Shown here piece by piece: positions 1 to 5,916 of a stretch of DNA of 8,963 nt. Made by a program: the position numbers and the translations under genes. The stretch's first letter is position 1. Each line of letters starts with the position of its first letter. The stretch comes from Chlamydiota bacterium (GTDB lineage Bacteria; Chlamydiota; Chlamydiia; Chlamydiales; Waddliaceae): positions 1-8,963 of the forward strand of contig JAAKFP010000072.1 in the NCBI GenBank assembly GCA_011065005.1, read 5' to 3'. The notes beneath the pieces are model-generated. The model made no database searches and was not told where the DNA came from. It saw only the letters and a program-made list of their open reading frames with translations.

Positions 1-11
1 TTACAACTTCC

Positions 12-25
12 GGCGCTACCGCGCC
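12..25. repeat. Small GC-rich inverted repeat near left edge
   Basis: GGCGC at 12-16 and GCGCC at 21-25 form a perfect 5-bp stem with a 4-nt loop (TACC). It is the only GC-rich patch in an otherwise AT-rich stretch downstream of the monoheme cytochrome gene. No T-tract follows on either strand, so a terminator is not demonstrated. It may instead be the last codons of a plus-strand gene entering from the left. Confidence 0.3.
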
Positions 26-142
26 TAATAATTCATCCCTCTTTATATTCTCAAAGTTTAGAAAAGGAAGAGGATATCAATATTAATTTTTGTCGAGAAA
101 AACTTATGTAGAACTGCAAGGACTTGTCACCGTTTTGGTATC

Positions 143-158
143 CATCGACTTGTCGATG
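143..158. repeat. Perfect 7-bp inverted repeat downstream of the cytochrome operon
   Basis: CATCGAC at 143-149 and GTCGATG at 152-158 are perfect inverted copies separated by TT. The element lies 24 bp past the stop of the minus-strand cytochrome operon, where an RNA 3'-end hairpin would be expected. On the minus strand it is followed by GATACCAAAA rather than a T-run, so it is not a canonical intrinsic terminator. It could be an mRNA-stabilising hairpin or a protein site. Confidence 0.4.
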
Positions 159-181
159 ACATATTATTTAAGCTTTGTACA

Positions 182-502
182 CTAGAACGTTTTGATATAG
201 TTCACGACATCCTGAACTTTCTTCTTGGATAGGGATTTGCTATATCCAGGCATGCTGCCTTTTCCATTCTGAATGACTGCAATCATCTCCTTTTCATCCA
301 TAGAAGGGGAAAGACGTCCAATATTCATGGAACGTCCTACTTTTGTTTTACCATTCCCTTTTGATCCGTGGCAATTTTGGCATTTTGACACATAGATCTT
401 TTTACCTTTACTAATAGAGGTCTTATCAGCACCTTCGGCTGATAAGGTGCCGGACAGCAGGAGAACTACCACCATGCTGCAGGCGAATCCAAATTTATTC
501 AT
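182..502 (-). CDS. Small class I (monoheme) cytochrome c, exported
   Basis: This is a 106-residue precursor of a small soluble or periplasmic electron carrier. Residues 1-22 are a signal peptide: a short basic start, a VVVLLL core and a probable cleavage after LSA. The mature ~84-residue domain has one heme c site, CQNCH at 41-45, and a probable axial methionine, Met84, in GSMPGY. This is the layout of the cytochrome c5/c6/c-555-like class I fold, with a C-terminal helix (KKKVQDVVNYIK). A strong Shine-Dalgarno site (GGGAGG, 6 nt before ATG) fixes the start. The gene begins 12 bp after the stop of the outer-membrane barrel gene and is last in the three-gene operon. I infer that it shuttles electrons between inner-membrane respiration and the octaheme protein. 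The exact subfamily cannot be settled by eye. Confidence 0.9.
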   Translation of the reverse strand: MNKFGFACSMVVVLLLSGTLSAEGADKTSISKGKKIYVSKCQNCHGSKGNGKTKVGRSMNIGRLSPSMDEKEMIAVIQNGKGSMPGYSKSLSKKKVQDVVNYIKTF

Positions 503-514
503 TTATTTCCTCCC

Positions 515-2740
515 TTAAAATGCATGTTCCCATGTGATTCTTCCGCAATGTGCTTCGTAATCATCATGTTCTTTTCGTTGATCGTTAAAATGTTTGAAAC
601 AATACGACAAACCGATCTCGCCAAAACATGAGATTATGCGGTTTAACCCGAGATGTATCTCATCATAGGAATAGTTTCCAGAAAAATCGACACCGCCCCA
701 TGCTTCTGTATGGCGGTAGCCAAAGAAGGTAGAGGTATTAGGGTTAAAGGCATAGATTCCGTCCAATGTGCCAGTGAAATTATTCCCTTTGAAGTCGAAG
801 TTTTGCTTGCCCTGTTCCCAGGCACCGCAATTTTCAGGATTGGTAGGGGTGTCAAATCGATAATCTTCATAGATCCCTGTCGTTGTGAGGTGGAAGTGTT
901 TAGTCGCTTCCCAGGAACAAGTTGCAGCGACATGGTGGTGTGTTCTCCTGTTGACCTTGCCCCCTAAATCTGTTTTTAACGTCTCTTCACGCCACTTGTA
1001 ATAGAGTGTATAGAATAAACACGGAGTGATGCGTAGGTCTGTTTTTGCGGTGAATTCACCTTCATTCCATAGAAAATCTCCAAGATATCCGGGGTAGTCA
1101 TCTTCTGTAGTATCTACACGCTCATCGTAATCTCGAACCTTACGGTTATATCTTGCTCTGAGAGTTGCTTTTAGACACCTGTTAAATCTATGTACAGCTG
1201 TAAGAGTATACCTTTGCTTATGAACATCGATATCCGTTTTGCGGTCGATAGCATCTTCGAGTTCGCCTTGGTCAAAATGATCGTTAAACCATTTTCGATC
1301 TTCGTACCGTTGTTCCCACAAAGCTTCAGCAGTAAGGGTCGTGCGACAGAATCCTTTATATGTCAGCTGTGCACTTTCCATAAATCGCCACTGGTCGAAA
1401 GATCCCTTTGTTTTCCATGTTCCTCTGTGACGGCTACCTTCATTTTCCTCGGTGCTTCTCAGCGAAATGTCCGAGTATTCTCCTCGGACTCTAGCATCAA
1501 GGGTTAAGTCACACAATCCAAGGAAGCGCTTTCTGTTGATGCGACCAAGACCTATATGTGAACATTTTGTGTTGTCAACGTCTCTTTCTTTATAAGTTAC
1601 AGCTCCAGAGCTGTTGAAAACGTCCCTCTTGCTTGTGTTTTTAACATCGTGAAATAGATAATTTAGAGAAACGTAAGTACAAGGATTTAAAAAGGAGTCG
1701 AAGAGAACATATTGCCGCCAAAGTCTAAAGTATGGATCTTCGTCAAAACGGCTTTTGGTGGAAAATAAGCCTTTTCTGTCGTCGTCATAATTTTCAAATT
1801 CAGTTCTCAGTCTGAAGTTGTATTTGCAGCAGAAGGTCTTCCCTATTTCCCCATAAAAAGTATCTGTTGTGCCATTTTCATGGATAGGAGCAAGAATGTC
1901 GTAGGGCCCTGAACCAAAGCTGTTTGAAGCCCCATAAAAAGGAGTTTGCTTGCCATGATTTTCAAGCCGGTGCCAGCCAAAGATAACTTCCGGACAACAT
2001 TCTTGAGTATATCCCAATTCAACAAGGTAGGTTCGACGGTCAAGGTAGAGGTCACTATCGTGCTCTTCTTCGCTATCAGCAAACTTGGTGCTTCCGTCGT
2101 AGTAGTGGCGCCACCATGTGAATGCGGATTTAAGGTAGTGATGACCATCGGCTCTTCGTGCATGAAAATAGGCATCATACCAGTCATCAACAATCGCCCT
2201 TCCCTCTAAAAGCATTTCGTATCCTTTTTCCTCTTCGGGGAAGAACTCTACATGCATCCAATCAATCCCACCTCGGCTGTTGTCATTTATCCATTGATCT
2301 TCCCTAAAACGGCCGCGATCTCCTGAGACGCCGCAATAGCCATAGAGCAACCTCAGGTATCCATTACATGTGTAGGGGGCATCCGCATCACACTCGCACT
2401 CCTCTTCCTCATCGGCGAGAACATCTTCTTCGACCTGTTCTTCAGATCCTTCAGTTGGGTTTTCCTCTGCTGAGGGATCAAGTTCACCATCTACCGATTC
2501 ATCGATTGCTCCTGCCGGATCTTCTTCAGGGGGATAGGGTTCCGTGGCTTCTGTGTAGCCATCGACTTGTTCTCCCATCTCAGAGGCTTGGGAGATGTCT
2601 TTCGTATCGTCATAAGAAGTATCGGTCGGATACGTTATGTTTTCAGAGCCAATGCATTGGGCGGCACCCACTAAAAAGAAGAGGATGGTCCCTATAATAG
2701 CAATGGTCTTAATTTGAGGTATTCTAACTGGGTTTTTCAT
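515..2740 (-). CDS. Cysteine-rich outer-membrane beta-barrel, putative MtrB/PioB/OmbB-like porin of a porin-cytochrome conduit
   Basis: This ~741-residue protein is probably the barrel that would sheath the neighbouring octaheme cytochrome in the outer membrane. Residues 1-28 are a signal peptide (IAIIGTILFFLVGAA core). Residues ~32-120 are extremely acidic: more than 30 Asp/Glu and a single Lys, rich in Pro/Gly/Ser and probably disordered. From ~125 to the end come alternating aromatic and charged amphipathic strands with long charged loops, closing on a terminal Phe (WEHAF), the usual barrel-assembly signal. Length is in the MtrB/PioB range. Nineteen cysteines remain after the signal peptide, many at short turns about 54 residues apart, which is unusual for a barrel. 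An in-frame ATG at 2774-2776 would add 12 residues, but the ATG at 2738-2740 has the better ribosome site. Assignment rests on architecture and the adjacent multiheme gene rather than recognised sequence identity, so another large outer-membrane protein remains possible. Confidence 0.72.
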   Translation of the reverse strand: MKNPVRIPQIKTIAIIGTILFFLVGAAQCIGSENITYPTDTSYDDTKDISQASEMGEQVDGYTEATEPYPPEEDPAGAIDESVDGELDPSAEENPTEGSEEQVEEDVLADEEEECECDADAPYTCNGYLRLLYGYCGVSGDRGRFREDQWINDNSRGGIDWMHVEFFPEEEKGYEMLLEGRAIVDDWYDAYFHARRADGHHYLKSAFTWWRHYYDGSTKFADSEEEHDSDLYLDRRTYLVELGYTQECCPEVIFGWHRLENHGKQTPFYGASNSFGSGPYDILAPIHENGTTDTFYGEIGKTFCCKYNFRLRTEFENYDDDRKGLFSTKSRFDEDPYFRLWRQYVLFDSFLNPCTYVSLNYLFHDVKNTSKRDVFNSSGAVTYKERDVDNTKCSHIGLGRINRKRFLGLCDLTLDARVRGEYSDISLRSTEENEGSRHRGTWKTKGSFDQWRFMESAQLTYKGFCRTTLTAEALWEQRYEDRKWFNDHFDQGELEDAIDRKTDIDVHKQRYTLTAVHRFNRCLKATLRARYNRKVRDYDERVDTTEDDYPGYLGDFLWNEGEFTAKTDLRITPCLFYTLYYKWREETLKTDLGGKVNRRTHHHVAATCSWEATKHFHLTTTGIYEDYRFDTPTNPENCGAWEQGKQNFDFKGNNFTGTLDGIYAFNPNTSTFFGYRHTEAWGGVDFSGNYSYDEIHLGLNRIISCFGEIGLSYCFKHFNDQRKEHDDYEAHCGRITWEHAF

Positions 2741-2747
2741 GGGCTTT

Positions 2748-2751
2748 CTCC
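2748..2751 (-). promoter_or_regulatory. Ribosome binding site that decides the barrel gene start
   Basis: GGAG on the minus strand lies 7 nt before the ATG at 2738-2740. The upstream in-frame ATG (2774-2776), which directly abuts the octaheme stop codon, has only a weak AAGAG-like sequence. A signal peptide starting MKNPVRIPQ also fits better than one with a 12-residue charged prefix (MRKKAIYLWRKP). Confidence 0.6.
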
Positions 2752-2776
2752 ATAAATAAATAGCCTTTTTTCTCAT

Positions 2777-3586
2777 CTATTCTCTTAGGGATGTGCTTGT
2801 ACTATTCGATCCGTGCACACGTGTATGGCAGTCTAAGCAGCTTGCGCCTATGCCTACAGCTCGGCCACTATGGTTGCTTCCACCAAGTCTGCAGTCATTG
2901 TTGAGGTCTGACTCAAAGTGGCAGCCTAGGCAAAGTGTTGAGGGTCCTGCAACAAGCAGGCGGTCGACGATGGAACCATGCGGGTTGTGGCAGACGGTGC
3001 ATCCCTCTCGAAGGGCTTCATGTTCAAAGGCGAATGGGCCTCTTTGTGCTTTGTGGCAGTTAAAGCAAATTTCATCCTTATCTTCTAGTGCAACTTGTTT
3101 TGCTGATTGGAGATTGGAATGTAGGTCGTTGCCGTGAAGGTTATGGCAATCGGAACAGGTCATTCGCCCTTCTGGGACAGGATGGTGGTATTGCAAGTAG
3201 AACTTACCTTTAATGTCCAAGTGGCAGGCAAAGCAGGTCTCGGGGTCAGCTCTAATGATTTTTGTTGTATCGCCACCTCCTTCTACGTGGAGGCTGCCAG
3301 GACCGTGGCAAGTTTCGCATGCTTCGGCATGGATTTTCTTTCCACATTCATCTTGGTAAATGAGGGAAACAGATGCATGTTCACTTAAGTTAAAATATTG
3401 ATGTTGCTCGCAATGACACTCTTTGCATTTTTCATTTCCAACATATTCTGCACCCGGAATGAGGGGGGGGGTGATGACAACGTCGCAGCATTTAAACATA
3501 CCACAACATGCTACTGTCAGTAGGCCAGTGACCATGCATAGGGCTATGAGGCCTTTTTTCTTTCCTAATGTCTGCTTTATTCCCAT
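2777..3586 (-). CDS. Octaheme c-type cytochrome, DmsE/MtrA/OmaB-like
   Basis: This 269-residue exported multiheme cytochrome is probably the electron wire of a porin-cytochrome conduit. Eight CXXCH heme sites start at residues 54, 90, 118, 144, 174, 196, 219 and 250. Spare histidines (for example H70, H100, H134/135, H151, H189, H203, H239, H258) could give bis-His ligation. The context of several sites (CETCHGPGSLH, CSDCHNLHG, CTVCHNPHGS) resembles the paired-CXXCH DmsE/MtrA group. Eight hemes match Geobacter OmaB/OmaC rather than ten-heme MtrA. Residues 1-27 are an export signal, and TVAC at 24-27 could act as an imperfect lipobox. An extra cysteine cluster (C27, C28, C33, C34) follows. GGAG lies 7 nt before ATG. 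It is first in the operon, and its stop abuts the alternative start of the barrel gene. A nine-C tract spans codons 39-42. Confidence 0.9.
   Translation of the reverse strand: MGIKQTLGKKKGLIALCMVTGLLTVACCGMFKCCDVVITPPLIPGAEYVGNEKCKECHCEQHQYFNLSEHASVSLIYQDECGKKIHAEACETCHGPGSLHVEGGGDTTKIIRADPETCFACHLDIKGKFYLQYHHPVPEGRMTCSDCHNLHGNDLHSNLQSAKQVALEDKDEICFNCHKAQRGPFAFEHEALREGCTVCHNPHGSIVDRLLVAGPSTLCLGCHFESDLNNDCRLGGSNHSGRAVGIGASCLDCHTRVHGSNSTSTSLRE
3463..3471. repeat. Nine-base homopolymer (G on plus, C in the coding strand) inside the octaheme gene
   Basis: A run of nine G on the plus strand corresponds to ACC CCC CCC CTC in the gene (Thr39-Pro-Pro-Leu42). It lies just after the signal peptide and before every heme-binding motif. 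A one-base slip would destroy all heme sites. Poly-C/G tracts of this kind are known contingency loci in several bacteria, including chlamydial pmp genes. Activity here is an inference. Confidence 0.75.
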
Positions 3587-3611
3587 TACGTTTCTCCAAT
3601 AAGTCTCGTGA

Positions 3612-3624
3612 ATTTCCTTGAAAT
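3612..3624. promoter_or_regulatory. Inverted repeat, possible operator near the octaheme start
   Basis: ATTTC (3612-3616), CTT, GAAAT (3620-3624) form a 5-bp dyad. It lies 26-38 bp upstream of the octaheme ATG, where a repressor could block transcription or translation. It overlaps the first copy of the 12-mer GTGAATTTCCTT. Function is inferred only from position and repetition. Confidence 0.3.
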
Positions 3625-3688
3625 ATTGTGTATATACGAATAAAACTTTTAGTGGAAGACATTAACGTGAAAGATTTTCAGCTTGGAG

Positions 3689-3711
3689 TGAATTTCCTTT
3701 TCAGAAATTCA
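3689..3711. promoter_or_regulatory. 8-bp perfect inverted repeat, possible operator in the divergent region
   Basis: TGAATTTC (3689-3696) and GAAATTCA (3704-3711) are perfect inverted copies with a 7-nt spacer. The left arm lies inside the second copy of GTGAATTTCCTT, exactly 80 bp from the first. It lies 59-81 bp upstream of the kinase ATG, a reasonable operator position. The binding protein is unknown. Confidence 0.35.
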
Positions 3712-3770
3712 TTTTTGGAAGATAAGTTACTCTCTACCAACAAAAAAACCAACATTTAGGGGGTTCGTTC

Positions 3771-4355
3771 ATGCAAAAGATAGGGATCACTGGAGTTCAT
3801 AGCGCGGGAAAAACCTCTTTAGCGTACATACTTTCTGCGTATTTCAAAATGAAAGGGTGCAATGTTAAACTTTTGCATGAGAGCGTTCGAGAGAATTGCC
3901 CTTTTCCGATCAATTCCGAGGCAAACCAGGGGACTTGCCTTTGGAACTTTCATACCCAATTTCTTAATGAACTTGATGCTGAGGCTCAGGGGTATCAACT
4001 TGCCATATGCGATCGAAGTGTTTTAGATACGTTTGTCTATTTTCACGCTGTAAATCCCGAAAATCCCATAACGCGTGCTGCTGTTCAGCAGGCTTCTGAG
4101 TGGTTAACGACTTATGATGTACTCATTTGTCTAGAACCTGTCGATCATGTGGGTTTACATGATGATGGAATTCGGTCTACAGACCGTGACTACCAGAGGC
4201 TCATCACTGAAGGGTTTGATAAAGCGTTAGCGCTTTATGGGAAAGAGGTTGCGGATAGAACCATTAAAGCCAGTTCAGAAGACGTTTTTGATGCAAATCG
4301 CAGAAGCAAATTGATCGCACAGGTTGAATCCAAAATGGAAACAGCGGTTTTGTAA
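3771..4355 (+). CDS. P-loop nucleoside/nucleotide kinase-like ATPase (NadR/Ttd14, AAA_28-like), substrate unknown
   Basis: This 194-residue cytoplasmic protein has a Walker A at residues 8-15 (GVHSAGKT). A hydrophobic strand ending in an acidic residue (LAICDRS, D81) is the likely Walker B or substrate-base motif. A probable LID carries arginines (GIRSTDRDYQR, R135/R139/R143), and VLICLEP at ~117-123 is a further core strand. This order fits small kinases such as the NadR kinase domain, Ttd14 and thymidylate-kinase-like proteins. A Shine-Dalgarno site (AGGGGG at 3758-3763, 7 nt spacer) fixes the start. It stands alone, divergent from the cytochrome operon and convergent with otsA, so context does not name the substrate. 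There is no partner domain such as the NadR nucleotidyltransferase. The family call is fairly sure; the reaction is open. Confidence 0.75.
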   Translation: MQKIGITGVHSAGKTSLAYILSAYFKMKGCNVKLLHESVRENCPFPINSEANQGTCLWNFHTQFLNELDAEAQGYQLAICDRSVLDTFVYFHAVNPENPITRAAVQQASEWLTTYDVLICLEPVDHVGLHDDGIRSTDRDYQRLITEGFDKALALYGKEVADRTIKASSEDVFDANRRSKLIAQVESKMETAVL

Positions 4356-4372
4356 CCGTTAACCTCTATCTG

Positions 4373-4467
4373 TTAACCGCGAAGATCGCGAAGAAAGCGA
4401 AGGACACGCGAAGGTTTTAAAAAAATCTTCGCGTGTCCTTCACTTTCTTCGCGATCTTCGCGGTTAA
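4373..4467. repeat. 95-bp near-perfect palindrome made of GCGAAG units
   Basis: Two 41-nt arms (4373-4413 and 4427-4467) match as inverted copies except for one base (C4398 against A4442). The 13-nt centre can pair further (TTTT with AAAA), leaving a ~3-nt loop. The left arm contains GCGAAG at 4379, 4388, 4397 and 4408, so the arm is itself a degenerate 9-11-nt tandem repeat. It fills most of the gap between two convergent genes and could end transcription in both directions. However, no T-tract follows either outer edge, and the T-run is in the loop, so it is not a standard intrinsic terminator. A dispersed palindromic intergenic repeat is the better reading. Confidence 0.9.
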
Positions 4468-4485
4468 TAAGCAGGGGGCTGAATA

Positions 4486-5907
4486 TTATGTGTCAATCGC
4501 GTCAAGAAAAGAGGTAAAGTAATTATCTACCCATTGATGGACGTCATGTGTTTTTACTTGTTCCCTGAGGCTGCGCATTCTGGAGGTTTTTTCTTCTAGA
4601 TGCATGTCTAGAGCCTTTTTTATTGCTTTTGCCACAAGATCTTTTTGGTAGGGGTTCACAAGGAGAGCATTGGTGAGTTCTTCTGCAGCGCCGGCAAACT
4701 CACTGAGAATAAGCACACCATTATTGTGGATTCGTGAGGCGATATATTCTTTTGCTACTAGATTCATTCCATCACGCAGTGGCACAACAAGGGCGATGTC
4801 ACTTAGAAGGTAATAGGCAACCAATTCCTCAAAAGGGAGTGTTCTATAGATATAGTGAACAGGCGACCAGCCATTACTAGAAAACTTGCCCTCTATTCTC
4901 CCTGTTGTTTCATCCAGCTCTTTTTTCAATTCTTGATAGGTTTTGATGTTTGTACGAGTGGGTACGGAGATCTGAATGAATGTGATCTTTTTTATGTATT
5001 CGGGGTATGTATCGAAAAATTGTTCAATAGCTAAAAGTCTTTCCACATGCCCTTTTGAGTAATCTACCCTGTCAACGCTTAATCCTATGAGTTCGGAACC
5101 ATAAGCAATACGTAATTCGTTACACTTTTTTTGCACTTTTTCTGTGGCGGCAGTTTGATTGAATTGCTCGAAATCGACACTAATCGGAAATTCTTTGATA
5201 TGAGCCTTTCTTCCATGAAAAGTAAGTGTATTGCTGTCAGGGTTCTGCTGAATTTTTGGAAAAAGTTTTCGAATGCAATCCTTGAAGTGATTGGCATAAG
5301 AGGTGGTATGAAATCCGATCAGATCAGCCCCTAAAAGTCCTAGAAGGAGTTCTTCTCGGTTTGCTAGTAATCGAAAAAGCTCTTGATTGGGGAAGGGAAT
5401 GTGTAGGAAGAAGCCTATTTTTAAATTTGGATTTTTTTTTCGAAGTATGCAGGGCAAAAGAAGGAAATGGTAGTCATGTACCCAAATGAAGTCCCCGTCT
5501 TTCACGTTTTGGAGAATTAAATCGGCCATTTTTTCATTTACTGAACGATACACTGCCCAGTCCTGTTCATCAAAAACACACATCGAGGGAAAATAGTGAA
5601 ATAGGGGCCAAAGCTGTTTGTTGGAATATCCTTCGTAGTAACAGCTGATTTCGCTAGCAAGAAGTTCTAAGCGAAAAACTTTGTAGGGCAGATCATCGAG
5701 TAGGGAATTTTCTTCTCGTTTGGATTGGGGCGTGGTACAAAACCATTTGCCATCAAGTTCACGTATTAATGGCTCTAGAGCTGCTGTGAGGCCGCCTACA
5801 CTTCTCTCTAATACGCTCAAGTCATCCCGTTTGACAGGTGTCATCGGGGGTTTGTTGGCAATGATCGCTATGCTTCTTCCGCGAAATTGATCAGCTATTT
5901 TGCCCAT
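4486..5907 (-). CDS. otsA: Trehalose-6-phosphate synthase (GT20)
   Basis: The enzyme transfers glucose from UDP-glucose to glucose-6-phosphate, giving trehalose-6-phosphate in the cytoplasm. Its 473 residues match single-domain bacterial OtsA. Visible GT20 features in order are: SVGGL at 37-41 (donor loop), WVHDYH at 142-147, FFLHIPFP at 167-173, DRVDYSKG at 279-286 (the Arg/Lys that bind donor phosphates), VPLRDGMNLVAKEY at 375-388, and LSEFAGAA at 401-408 (nucleotide-sugar binding). No phosphatase domain is fused and no otsB lies in the window, so dephosphorylation must be encoded elsewhere or done by another route. The start follows the aceA stop by 9 bp, with AGGA overlapping the aceA TAG, so translation is probably coupled. 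It is last in the aceB-aceA-otsA operon. Codons 156-159 contain a nine-A run. Confidence 0.95.
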   Translation of the reverse strand: MGKIADQFRGRSIAIIANKPPMTPVKRDDLSVLERSVGGLTAALEPLIRELDGKWFCTTPQSKREENSLLDDLPYKVFRLELLASEISCYYEGYSNKQLWPLFHYFPSMCVFDEQDWAVYRSVNEKMADLILQNVKDGDFIWVHDYHFLLLPCILRKKNPNLKIGFFLHIPFPNQELFRLLANREELLLGLLGADLIGFHTTSYANHFKDCIRKLFPKIQQNPDSNTLTFHGRKAHIKEFPISVDFEQFNQTAATEKVQKKCNELRIAYGSELIGLSVDRVDYSKGHVERLLAIEQFFDTYPEYIKKITFIQISVPTRTNIKTYQELKKELDETTGRIEGKFSSNGWSPVHYIYRTLPFEELVAYYLLSDIALVVPLRDGMNLVAKEYIASRIHNNGVLILSEFAGAAEELTNALLVNPYQKDLVAKAIKKALDMHLEEKTSRMRSLREQVKTHDVHQWVDNYFTSFLDAIDT

Positions 5908-5916
5908 TAATTATTC

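Larger units (their letters stand above)
3587..3770. promoter_or_regulatory. Divergent promoter region between cytochrome operon and P-loop kinase gene
   Basis: These 184 bp separate two divergent start codons, so both promoters should lie here. The region is AT-rich and has no ORF. It holds two copies of a 12-mer (GTGAATTTCCTT at 3608-3619 and 3688-3699), each set within a TTTC...GAAA inverted repeat. A TATATAC stretch on the minus strand, near 3630, could be part of a -10 region for the cytochrome operon. I cannot identify a convincing -35/-10 pair for either direction. Confidence 0.6.

Noticed and set aside
1190..1507. Plus-strand open frame of 105 codons across the barrel gene
   Set aside because: It is antisense to the long barrel frame, which has a signal peptide, strands and a terminal Phe. 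No independent coding evidence exists.
1843..2193. 116-codon minus-strand frame overlapping the barrel gene in another frame
   Set aside because: It has no ribosome site or recognisable domain and is nested in the longer real gene.
2777..3586. Octaheme protein as nitrite/tetrathionate reductase type enzyme
   Set aside because: All eight sites are CXXCH without a CXXCK or other catalytic heme site, and 269 residues is much shorter than those enzymes.
4373..4467. Palindrome read as an ordinary Rho-independent terminator
   Set aside because: The stem is far too long and no T-tract follows either outer arm; the T/A run is in the loop.
4373..4467. GCGAAG units as a CRISPR array
   Set aside because: Units are 6 nt with 3-5-nt gaps and form one palindrome; there are no repeat-spacer units and no cas genes.
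4486..5907. OtsA-OtsB fusion (bifunctional trehalose synthase/phosphatase)
   Set aside because: The protein ends at 473 residues, right after the GT20 domain; no HAD phosphatase motif is present.
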